Shown here: one piece after another, positions 7,122 to 13,234 of the stretch | Layout of the letters: each line of letters opens with the position of its first letter | Position numbering within the stretch: position 1 is the stretch's first letter | Assembly (NCBI GenBank): GCA_022844585.1 | Contig: JALHLM010000038.1 | Location: forward strand, 1 to 19,209 | Direction of reading: 5' to 3' | DNA: 19,209 bases | DNA from: Pirellulales bacterium | GTDB taxonomy: Bacteria > Planctomycetota > Planctomycetia > Pirellulales > JALHLM01 | Translations under genes and position numbers: made by a program | Notes under the pieces: generated by a model | The model's input: the letters and a program-made list of their open reading frames with translations, nothing else | What the model was told of the DNA's origin: nothing | The model's database searches: none

Positions 7122-8003
7122 ATGTCTGTTTCGCGACGCAGTTTTCTGCAATCCAGCGCTGCCGTGTTGGGCGCTAGCTCCTTCGCCTGGCCGGTCTTCG
7201 CGGCGGAACCGGCTAAGCCGCGGCTGAAGAAGGCCGTTAAGTTCGGCATGGTGCAGATCGACGGGTCGATCGAGGACAAGTTCGCGCTGCTCAAGGAGCT
7301 GGGTTTCGACGGCGTGGAGCTCGATAGTCCCAGCGACGTTGATCGCGATGCGGCAGTGGCCGCGCGCGACAAGACCGGCATCGACATTCACGGCGTGGTC
7401 GATTCGATCCACTGGAACGTGCGACTTTCCGATCCGGATCCGGCAGTGCGTGCCAAGGGACTCGAGGGGCTCAAGACGGCCATCGAAGATTGCCACTTCT
7501 ACGGCGGCACGACGGCGCTCTTAGTGCCGGGCAAGGTCGCCGATCCCAACAACGAAAACTTCGACCAGGTCTGGGAGCGCAGCACGGCCGAAGTCCGCAA
7601 GGCGCTCCCGCTCGCGGAAGCGAAGAACGTCAAGATCGCGATCGAAGTCGTCTGGAACGATTTCCTCACCACGCCTGAGCAACTGGTGAAGTACGTCGAT
7701 CAATTCGACTCGCCGTACGTTGGCGCCTACTACGATTGCAGCAACATGCTGAAGTACGGCGTCTCGTCCGCCGATTGGATCCGCGCGCTCGGAAAGCGGA
7801 TGCTCAAGTTCGACTTCAAAGGCTACAGCCACGACAAGAAGTGGGTGGCCATCGGCGAAGGGGACGAGAACTGGCCCGAAGTGCTGAAAGCCCTCGACGA
7901 AGTCGGCTACGAAGGCTGGGCCACGGCGGAAGTCGGCGGCGGTGGGCGGGACGTGCTGCAGGATATCGCGGAGCGGATGGATCGCGTATTAGGATTGGAG
8001 TGA
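7122..8003 (+). CDS. Tat-exported TIM-barrel sugar phosphate isomerase/epimerase-like protein
   Basis: A 293-residue protein of the xylose isomerase-like TIM barrel / AP endonuclease 2 superfamily. The N-terminus carries a twin-arginine signal, S-R-R-S-F-L-Q (4-10), a hydrophobic stretch and a likely cleavage after V-F-A-A near residue 28. It is therefore probably folded with its metal and exported to the periplasm. Barrel landmarks are LKELGFDGVELDSP (57-70), IAIEVVWN with Glu175, YYDCSN with Asp205, FDFKG (230-234), and ATAEVGGG with Glu270. Glu175, Asp205 and Glu270 match the usual divalent-metal ligands. Substrate cannot be assigned; relatives are annotated as hexulose phosphate, inosose or tagatose-type isomerases. 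GGGAG lies seven bases before the ATG. It heads a likely operon with two small genes (gaps of 19 and 37 bases). Confidence 0.85.
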   Translation: MSVSRRSFLQSSAAVLGASSFAWPVFAAEPAKPRLKKAVKFGMVQIDGSIEDKFALLKELGFDGVELDSPSDVDRDAAVAARDKTGIDIHGVVDSIHWNVRLSDPDPAVRAKGLEGLKTAIEDCHFYGGTTALLVPGKVADPNNENFDQVWERSTAEVRKALPLAEAKNVKIAIEVVWNDFLTTPEQLVKYVDQFDSPYVGAYYDCSNMLKYGVSSADWIRALGKRMLKFDFKGYSHDKKWVAIGEGDENWPEVLKALDEVGYEGWATAEVGGGGRDVLQDIAERMDRVLGLE

Positions 8004-8022
8004 GAACAAGGCGAAAACAACG

Positions 8023-8352
8023 ATGAGAACCCGCTTTCGCAACGAGGCCGATGACTGGTCCAATGAGGGTCAAAAGATCACGAGCCAAGAATTATTGGAC
8101 TTGATCCGTCGGACCATCGAAACTTTAGGGCCCGTCGTAGTCGAACATTGGTACTACCGAGGCAGCTCTGCTCCCAACCGCGTCGTTTTTGACGACTACG
8201 ATGATTTCGTAGCGTATTTGAACGAGCAAGCGTCCGCTGGCGATGCGATCGATGTCTGGTCTTTTGTAAGGGTTTGCACGCAAGTGAATCAGTTGACGTC
8301 AGGCAAATGTCCCGATGAGGATGGGCTGGTCCCGAAGGGCGGGGCCTACTAG
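8023..8352 (+). CDS. Small conserved-looking hypothetical protein (109 aa)
   Basis: I do not recognise a named family. The protein is soluble, acidic and has no signal peptide or membrane segment. Visible blocks are RFRNEADDWSNEG at the N-terminus, PVVVEHWYYRGSSAPNRVVFDD in the middle and a C-terminal CPDEDGLVPKGGAY. Spaced Trp/Tyr/Asp residues and an F-D-D-Y-D-D-F core suggest a compact alpha/beta domain. The composition is protein-like and the ATG lies 19 bases after the isomerase stop, which supports a genuine cotranscribed gene. A weak AAGG lies 11 bases upstream of the ATG. From memory, similar short proteins occur in diverse bacteria without a known function. No link to the isomerase can be shown. 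Confidence 0.6.
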   Translation: MRTRFRNEADDWSNEGQKITSQELLDLIRRTIETLGPVVVEHWYYRGSSAPNRVVFDDYDDFVAYLNEQASAGDAIDVWSFVRVCTQVNQLTSGKCPDEDGLVPKGGAY

Positions 8353-8389
8353 AAAGGAAAGGCCGCACGTTAAGGATGGTGTATCATTC

Positions 8390-8677
8390 ATGCGAGTGTT
8401 AACTGCGAAAGCCATAGCGCGCATCCACGGCACCACGAATTCATGGAGTTTAAGTCCGCACCGCGGCCGAGAGGAACCGACCAGAGAATGTGCGGTGTCA
8501 TTGGAGATTCGCGGCGACGAGCGAAACGGGTACCACTTAATCATGTGTCCTGCCGGTTTCTTTACGGCTGACTCTTTCTACAAAACAATGCATGAGGCAT
8601 TGGCTGCTGCGGAACAACTCCTCGGCTTGCAGCGCGAAGATTGGTCGGTCAGCCGTCGTGACTCGACTAAAAAGTAG
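8390..8677 (+). CDS. Small hypothetical protein (95 aa)
   Basis: Not recognised by name. The core reads NGYHLIMCPAGFFTADSFY, followed by a helix with H-E-A-L-A-A-A-E-Q-L-L-G and then the end E-D-W-S-V-S. This G-Y-H-L-I-M...F-T-A-D...A-L-x-x-A-E-x-L pattern resembles short planctomycete hypothetical proteins that I recall but cannot verify. No signal or membrane segment is present. The ATG at 8390 is the first good start; the frame extends upstream to 8315, but that would overlap the preceding gene. AAGGA lies 13 bases before the ATG, a poor spacing. It is 37 bases after the stop of the preceding small gene and probably shares its transcript. Confidence 0.55.
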   Translation: MRVLTAKAIARIHGTTNSWSLSPHRGREEPTRECAVSLEIRGDERNGYHLIMCPAGFFTADSFYKTMHEALAAAEQLLGLQREDWSVSRRDSTKK

Positions 8678-8720
8678 AGTGCATGCGGCGCCGTGCGCGA
8701 CGCGCCAGAGAATGGCAACC

Positions 8721-8743
8721 GGCGCGGACGATCCCTCCGCGCC
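8721..8743. other. GC-rich stem-loop downstream of the small hypothetical gene
   Basis: Perfect 8-base arms GGCGCGGA (8721-8728) and TCCGCGCC (8736-8743) surround a seven-base loop, 43 bases after the stop at 8677. No T-run follows, so it is not a standard intrinsic terminator. It could still mark the end of the isomerase unit or stabilise the mRNA 3' end. Confidence 0.4.
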
Positions 8744-8851
8744 GCTGCGGAGGAAACTGGGCGTCGGTCGGGCGTTCGCTCAGCGGATTCTAGACTGCCG
8801 CCGACCACAAACCCAATCATCGAGATCGCCAACTAACCCGAGGAACACGCC

Positions 8852-10702
8852 ATGTGTTGGCTTCGACAACGGCCACGGCCATACAACGTCCGCGACGGCC
8901 GGCAATCCCGGCTTGAGTCCTTGGAGGACCGCGCATTGCTCAATGGAGATGATGACGGGAGTGGAGGTGGAGTGCCGCTCTTGCCCGATTTGATTTCATG
9001 GGCCGACGAAGCGCGCGGCTACCTCTACGGGTGGACACTCGACCGCTCCGGAAGGAATACCGTTCGATTGCGCCTCAGCACCGCCATGACTAACATCGGC
9101 GCAGGGCCGCTCGAACTGCGCGGCAGCACGTTGCATGACGACGGCACTCAGGATGTCTTGCAACGAGTCTACGCCAATGACGGCAGTTTCGTCGATCGGC
9201 TCGCGGGGGAGTTCGTTTTTCATCCGTCGCATGGCCACATTCACTTCGAAGGTTTCGCCGAATACAACCTTCGAGCAGTACTGCCGGAAGGCGGAGTGGG
9301 AGATGTGGTCGCCACTGGCGGAAAGACAAGTTTTTGTCTGGTCGATCTCGACGACTATGATACACCGTTGGTTGGCGCGCCGGCTGAGCCACAGTACCAC
9401 GGGTGCACCAACACGGTTGTCGGGATCTCAGTGGGATGGGCCGACGTCTACGAGGAAGGGTTGCCGGACCAGTGGATTGATGTGACCAATGTTCCTGCTG
9501 GTCAATACTGGCTTGAGGCCATTGCCGACCCAGATAACCACATCGAAGAATTGGACGAAACGAACAACATCTCCAGGATTCTTATCGACTACGCTGCGCC
9601 GGGACCGTTGCCGCGCGATGTGTATGAACCCAATGACAGTTGGGAAGCATATCGTGATCTGGGGACAATTAGTGGCAGCCGACTCATCGAGAACCTCACG
9701 ATCCACGCCGCCGGCAACGACGATTACTACGCCTTCACGCCGAACACCAACGGCGTGATGAACATCGAAGCCCGATTTGACAATAGTGCTGGTGATGTAA
9801 ACTTGTTCGTCTACGCAGGGCCGCTGCACGAAGTCGCGTACTCAGTTGGCACGACGAATGTGGAGCGCGTAGCCCTGAATGTGGATGCCGGCAGCCTGTA
9901 TGGCATTCGCGTGATCGGGGCCTCGGGCGATACGAGCCCGAACTACGCCTTGTCATTTTCATTGGGAGACGATGGCGGACAAGGTGCAGTCCTGGACGCT
10001 CACGAACCGAACAATAGCCGCGCCCAGTCGACGACTCTGCCGTCGGAAGACCTGATTCTGGACGACCTCAATATTCACTCAGCCGTGGACGAAGATCATT
10101 TTCGGTGGATCGCCCCGGCCACTGGACCATTGTTGATTGCCGCTGATTTCGTGAACGCGGACGGGAATGTCGACCTGTTCGTGTACAATATCGCCGGCAA
10201 CCTTGTGGCGGCCTCCGCGAGCGCAGAAGATGGCGAGGTCGCCGCGCTCGACGCATACGCCGGCCAGATCTACTTTATCAAGGTCGAAGGACGAGGACTG
10301 GAAACGAATCCCCGCTACCGGCTGCGCGTTGACGGCCCCGAACACGTTCTCGGCGATACGGATTTCGACAACGACGTCGATTTGGACGACTTGTCCAATG
10401 TCCGAAACAACTTCGGGTTCGTTGGGCATGGCGCTCCCGGTGATGCCGATGTCGACGGCGACGTGGACATCAATGACCTGAATGCCGTGCGCAACCATTT
10501 TGGCGAGATTCCATCAACGAGTGTGCCGCCACCAGTGGGGCCCAAGCCGCTCAGTAATTCTTCGGAGCGTCGCGCTCAACTTCACACTGAATTTCGCAAA
10601 CTGACTGTCGATCTGCTCTTCTCACTTGATGCGCGCATTTTCGAGTTCCCGCGAACAAGAACATCGCGAATCATCCACCCACAAAAAGACTCAGTGCGAT
10701 GA
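8852..10702 (+). CDS. Secreted lysyl oxidase-like protein with two PPC domains and a dockerin-like module
   Basis: This 616-residue protein starts with the planctomycete export-type motif R-L-E-S-L-E-D-R-A-L-L (20-30). Residues about 45-247 match lysyl oxidase. The copper ligands form S-H127-G-H129-I-H131, G-K158-T-S-F-C162 corresponds to the LTQ lysine of animal LOX, and Y200 in W-A-D-V-Y aligns with the LTQ tyrosine, followed by QWIDVT and the C-terminal E-x-x-x-T-N-N. Two PPC (pre-peptidase C-terminal) beta domains follow (about 257-371 and 381-494). Two calcium-loop repeats then appear (502-514 and 531-543, D-x-D-x-D-x-D-x-D-D/N-D-L), forming a dockerin type I-like module. The family oxidises primary amines such as peptidyl lysine, using copper and LTQ. 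AGGA lies about seven bases before ATG 8852. The 55-residue C-terminal tail is unassigned. The stop overlaps the next start (ATGA). Confidence 0.8.
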   Translation: MCWLRQRPRPYNVRDGRQSRLESLEDRALLNGDDDGSGGGVPLLPDLISWADEARGYLYGWTLDRSGRNTVRLRLSTAMTNIGAGPLELRGSTLHDDGTQDVLQRVYANDGSFVDRLAGEFVFHPSHGHIHFEGFAEYNLRAVLPEGGVGDVVATGGKTSFCLVDLDDYDTPLVGAPAEPQYHGCTNTVVGISVGWADVYEEGLPDQWIDVTNVPAGQYWLEAIADPDNHIEELDETNNISRILIDYAAPGPLPRDVYEPNDSWEAYRDLGTISGSRLIENLTIHAAGNDDYYAFTPNTNGVMNIEARFDNSAGDVNLFVYAGPLHEVAYSVGTTNVERVALNVDAGSLYGIRVIGASGDTSPNYALSFSLGDDGGQGAVLDAHEPNNSRAQSTTLPSEDLILDDLNIHSAVDEDHFRWIAPATGPLLIAADFVNADGNVDLFVYNIAGNLVAASASAEDGEVAALDAYAGQIYFIKVEGRGLETNPRYRLRVDGPEHVLGDTDFDNDVDLDDLSNVRNNFGFVGHGAPGDADVDGDVDINDLNAVRNHFGEIPSTSVPPPVGPKPLSNSSERRAQLHTEFRKLTVDLLFSLDARIFEFPRTRTSRIIHPQKDSVR

Positions 10703-11251
10703 ACCGTGCCCTCCACGCTGTCCTGTGCGTCGCACTGCTGTGTCCGGCGATCCTCTGCCGCGCCGACATCGATCGCTGGGACAACGGCGCGGTGATTCCG
10801 GGGACGGAAGGGATTGAGCCGGGGCCGGGGGTGCAATTGGATCATCGGGATTTGGAATTCGCCTCGTTGGGCGGCGACCTTGCGGATGCGAATTTCTCCT
10901 ATTCGAAATTAGCCAATGCAAGAGTCAGTGGCACAATTCAAGATGCGGACTTTTCTCACACCATTGTGCGAGGCGTGAACCTTTCGGCGCCCAAGGTTTT
11001 ACAAGCGAGCAGCTCTATGCCACGCAATGCTACATGGATCAAGACCTGCGTGGGATTTCATTAGAAGGACGTGACCTGACGGGTTGGGATTTGAGCTACC
11101 AGGACCTTAGCAACTCCATCCTGCGGTCTGCAGAACTTACGGATGCGATGACGCTGCGCGCCAACCTTACTGGCGCGGATCTCCGAACATTCCCAGGGAT
11201 AGTCGACCCATCCGCGAAGTTTCCGAACGCGATTCGTGCCGACGGCGAGAT
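10699..11251 (+). pseudogene. Frameshifted and truncated pentapeptide-repeat secreted protein
   Basis: The ATG overlaps the preceding stop (ATGA), so translation was probably coupled. The product begins with a signal peptide (N-R-A-L-H-A-V-L-C-V-A-L-L, cleavage near C-R-A-D). Degenerate pentapeptide repeats follow: L-D-H-R-D-L, L-A-D-A-N-F, L-A-N-A-R-V and I-Q-D-A-D-F. At about 10984-10992 the frame shifts by -1. The first frame stops at 11064, while the homologous sequence continues in the next frame as G-F-T-S-E-Q-L-Y and then L-E-G-R-D-L-T-G-W-D-L, ending with L-T-G-A-D-L near 11185. The last recognisable piece, N-A-I-R-A-D-G-E-I, meets the IS66 fragment near 11252. The expected C-terminal part, often a PEP-CTERM anchor in such proteins, is absent. 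No canonical -1 slippery heptamer is seen at the shift, so this is read as decay or a sequencing error rather than programmed frameshifting. Confidence 0.7.
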
Positions 11252-11498
11252 CCGCCGCGTCGATCGCCGCTTGACGTTGCGCGCGCTTGGCTTCCAACTG
11301 CCGCGCCGCTTCTTCCTTGATCTGGGCGACGAGCGCTGCCTGCTCGACGAGTTGTTGTTGCACCGCGACGAGTTGTTGTTGCATCGCGACGACGATCGCC
11401 CGATGCTCGTGTTCCCGCGCAACGAGGAACCGCTTCAACAACGCCAGATCATCCGGCAGCGCGGCGAGGTCGATCGATGCAGATGCTTCCTTGCTCAT
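11252..11498 (-). pseudogene. tnpC: IS66 TnpC (transposase) N-terminal fragment
   Basis: From an ATG at 11498 the minus strand encodes about 82 residues: MSKEASASIDLAALPDD, then LALLKRFLVAREHEHRAIV and a Gln/Ala-rich coiled-coil region. This is the usual start of the large IS66 transposase, which carries a leucine-zipper-like segment before the zinc and DDE regions. Homology ends near A-I-D-A-A (about 11252), after which the frame reads antisense into the pentapeptide gene. More than 80% of a normal TnpC (roughly 500 residues) is missing, so it is non-functional. Confidence 0.65.
11346..11387. repeat. 21-base tandem duplication in the tnpC fragment
   Basis: Two adjacent 21-base units (11346-11366 and 11367-11387) differ at one base. 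On the tnpC strand they encode the repeated M/V-Q-Q-Q-L-V-A/E pattern of the coiled coil. The duplication stays in frame. Confidence 0.7.
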
Positions 11499-11520
11499 CG
11501 CCAGATGATACACGCGTTGT

Positions 11521-11557
11521 GGCCAGAAAGTTTCGCTCGCGGAAGAGATTTCTGGCC
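11521..11557. other. Inverted repeat between tnpC and tnpB fragments
   Basis: Perfect 9-base arms GGCCAGAAA (11521-11529) and TTTCTGGCC (11549-11557) enclose 19 bases. They lie in the 147-base gap between the tnpB stop and tnpC start. The repeat may be a translational control hairpin within the IS66 transcript. No T-run follows on either strand. Confidence 0.45.
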
Positions 11558-11645
11558 GCCGTTGTGCGCGGGTCTCCCGACCCCGCACCTCAGCGTGCGC
11601 GCGATCAGCATCACAACAGCCACGTGCGCGCGATGTCAGAACACG

Positions 11646-11939
11646 TCACGCGCTCTGGCGCTCGGCGATGCAAAGGCCCGACAGCGACCGCAGCAGTTGT
11701 TCGCGCGAAATCTCGACCGCCGTTTCGCTCGCGTGCGGGAACTGAAACGCGCCGCGCTCCAGCCGTTTGTAAAAAATCGCCAGGCCTTGCCGGTCGTACC
11801 AGAGAATCTTCACCAACTGCCCGCCGCGGTTGCGAAACACGAACAGGTGTCCCGACAGCGGATCGCGCTGGAGAAACGCCCGCACGACTTCGGCCAGCGC
11901 GTCGAACGACTTCCGCATGTCGACCGGCGTGGTGGCCAC
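11646..11939 (-). pseudogene. tnpB: IS66 Orf2 (TnpB), N-terminally truncated
   Basis: The minus strand encodes V-A-T-T-P-V-D-M-R-K-S-F-D-A-L, then HLFVFRNRGGQLVKILWYD, then GLAIFYKRLERGAFQFP. These are the hallmark blocks of IS66 TnpB, an accessory protein needed for transposition. The C-terminus looks complete and ends at 11646. The usual first 8-15 residues are missing: upstream of W-V-A-T-T-P the frame runs antisense into the rve transposase fragment. GTG 11939 could still start a 97-residue product, but without a complete tnpC it has no evident use. Confidence 0.75.
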
Positions 11940-11945
11940 CCAGCT

Positions 11946-12371
11946 CAGCAAGCGCGGAACCTTTCGATGTACTTTGCCGAGCAGGGAGAGTTCAAGCCCA
12001 CGCACATCATCCGAGACCGAGGCACGAAGTTCACCGAACAGTTCTGCGCGATCCTCGAAAACGACGGCATTGAGTTTAAGCCGATCCCTCCGCGTTGGCC
12101 CAACCTGAATCCGTTTGCAGAACGCTGGATTCAGAGCGTGAAGCGCGAGTGTCTGGACCATTTCATCGTGTTCGGCGCAGCTCACTTACGGTATCTGATC
12201 GATTCATATCACGGCTGGTATCACCGCTTCCGACCGCACCAAGAATTGAAGAATCTGCGAATCGGTATTGACAAACCGCCCGATCCAGTTGAGTCGCTCG
12301 GGCCGGACGATGTCGTCTGCCACGAGCAGCTTGGCGGTTTGCTCAAGCACTCCGAGCGCAACGCGGCGTAG
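11946..12371 (+). pseudogene. rve/DDE transposase (integrase core), C-terminal fragment
   Basis: About 141 residues, beginning QQARNLSMYF and ending S-E-R-N-A-A. The catalytic Asp in I-I-R-D-R-G-T-K-F (D24 of the fragment) and the Glu in N-P-F-A-E-R-W (E59) are present with the DDE-type spacing of 34 residues between them. The block RECLDHFIVFGAAHLRYLID and the later R-P-H-Q-E-L follow, typical of integrase-core transposases. The first catalytic Asp and the DNA-binding N-terminus are missing, so the protein is inactive. It has no start codon of its own; the frame is open upstream only because antisense IS66 DNA happens to lack stops in that phase. Confidence 0.75.
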
Positions 12372-12548
12372 GAAGTGATTCCGCGGTGTGCTTCGCGCTT
12401 GCGGTGCGCGCCCACTTCGTGGTCGGCGACGTTTCGAATTCGAGCCGCCAAAAAACCATGACAAACGCTCGCACGTTCGAGCCATGTCAAACTGTTGCCG
12501 CTATTCGCTTTTCGGTGGGACATCGTTTTGACGCCCGACGGCCAGCGA

Positions 12549-12839
12549 CTACGGGCACAGAAAATCCGATTCGTCAAACTCCATATCCAAAAGCTTCTTC
12601 CAGTCGGAGGCAATCAGAACGGTGACGTCGCCAGACGCACGGTCAACCGCCGCCTTGTACAAGTAGAACGGATCACGTTGCCCTCGAATACCGAAAGTCA
12701 ATTGAACGAACGTGGCGTGATCCTCCGAAATAGCCGACAAGACGCCACGTTCCTCTAGGTCTGGAGGAATCACGCCTTGCGGAAACAACTCTCGGTACTT
12801 TCGCAGGCCAACCGTAATTGCTTCGTCGTCTGTCAACAT
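12549..12839 (-). CDS. Small hypothetical protein, possible immunity protein (96 aa)
   Basis: I do not recognise the family. The product starts MLTDDEAITVGLRKYRELFP, continues IPPDLEERGVLSAI and FVQLTFGIRG, then has Y-L-Y-K-A-A-V-D-R-A-S-G-D-V-T-V-L, and ends SDWKKLLDMEFDESDF. It is acidic, cytoplasmic and lacks signal or membrane segments. The strand x-V-D-R-x-x-G-D-V is a pattern seen in several small alpha/beta proteins, including immunity-like proteins. The ATG lies 12 bases after the stop of a start-less frame with a JAB-like signature on the same strand, which is the position of an immunity gene in polymorphic toxin cassettes. This role is an inference from position. No clear ribosome site is present. 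Confidence 0.45.
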   Translation of the reverse strand: MLTDDEAITVGLRKYRELFPQGVIPPDLEERGVLSAISEDHATFVQLTFGIRGQRDPFYLYKAAVDRASGDVTVLIASDWKKLLDMEFDESDFLCP

Positions 12840-12851
12840 AGTTCTGCCGCG

Positions 12852-13193
12852 TTATCTGTCCAGGCCAAGTCGAAAATTGATCTCATCCATCACCATTGAG
12901 AAGAAGCGGCCAGGTCGCGAACCCCATCTTGCGCCCCAAATGCTACTTTGCTTCTGGCCAAACGCTGCGAGAACTGCTTTGTCGCCTGGGGAAGCTGCGG
13001 GTTGGAACCCCGGCGTGTGCGTATGTCCCGAGAATTGGCGCGCGGCTTGAAAAGTAAACCCCAGAGTGTTCAAACCTCTAACCGTCGGTTCCGTAGGCGG
13101 CAGGCCGATTTTTGTAACGGCTTGGCCGGGTTGGTAGTTAGGTAACTTCGTAACGATCGCGGTGCTCGCGAGTTTGCCAGCTAGGCGGTGGAT
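12852..13193 (-). pseudogene. Start-less fragment with JAB/JAMM-like H-x-H...S-x-x-D signature (toxin C-terminus?)
   Basis: The frame is open for 113 codons from a stop at 13194-13196 to its own stop at 12852, but it has no ATG or GTG. A TTG at 13071-13073 is the only alternative start. It contains G-H-T-H-T-P-G-F, eight residues from the second His to S-P-G-D, then VLAAFGQKQSSIWG. H-x-H-x(8)-S-x-x-D fits JAB/JAMM metallopeptidase sites, and the following A-x-G-Q-x-S-S-I is reminiscent of JAB-like toxin tails of Rhs/YD-repeat proteins. The usual upstream Glu is not certain. It is followed 12 bases later by a small gene on the same strand. It may be a displaced toxin C-terminus; it could also be chance open frame. 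Confidence 0.3.
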
Positions 13194-13234
13194 TTACCCT
13201 TCCAGCGTCCAACCTGGGTGACGAGTGTGCCGGC

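Larger units (their letters stand above)
11252..12371. mobile_element. Mosaic of two internal IS fragments (IS66 family and a DDE/rve element)
   Basis: An internal IS66-family piece (about 11252-11940, read on the minus strand, tnpB then tnpC) is joined at 11940-11945 to an internal piece of an rve/DDE transposase read on the plus strand. The IS66 piece lacks both ends: tnpB has lost its first residues and most of tnpC is missing. The rve piece lacks its N-terminal half. No terminal inverted repeats or target duplications can be seen, so neither part could move alone. The left joint interrupts the pentapeptide gene. The right limit is unclear; coding similarity ends at the transposase stop, 12371. 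Confidence 0.7.

Noticed and set aside
10984..10998. Programmed -1 frameshift in the pentapeptide gene
   Set aside because: No canonical X-XXY-YYZ slippery heptamer in the right phase and the gene is also truncated downstream, so decay is simpler.
11646..12185. 179-codon minus-strand frame as a full TnpB
   Set aside because: Only the part below about 11940 matches TnpB; the N-terminal 80 codons are antisense to the rve transposase fragment.
12456..12492. Near-identical CCATGACAAAC and CCATGTCAAAC as an IS end
   Set aside because: Two 11-base copies with one mismatch are too short to define an element end, and no matching left end is seen.
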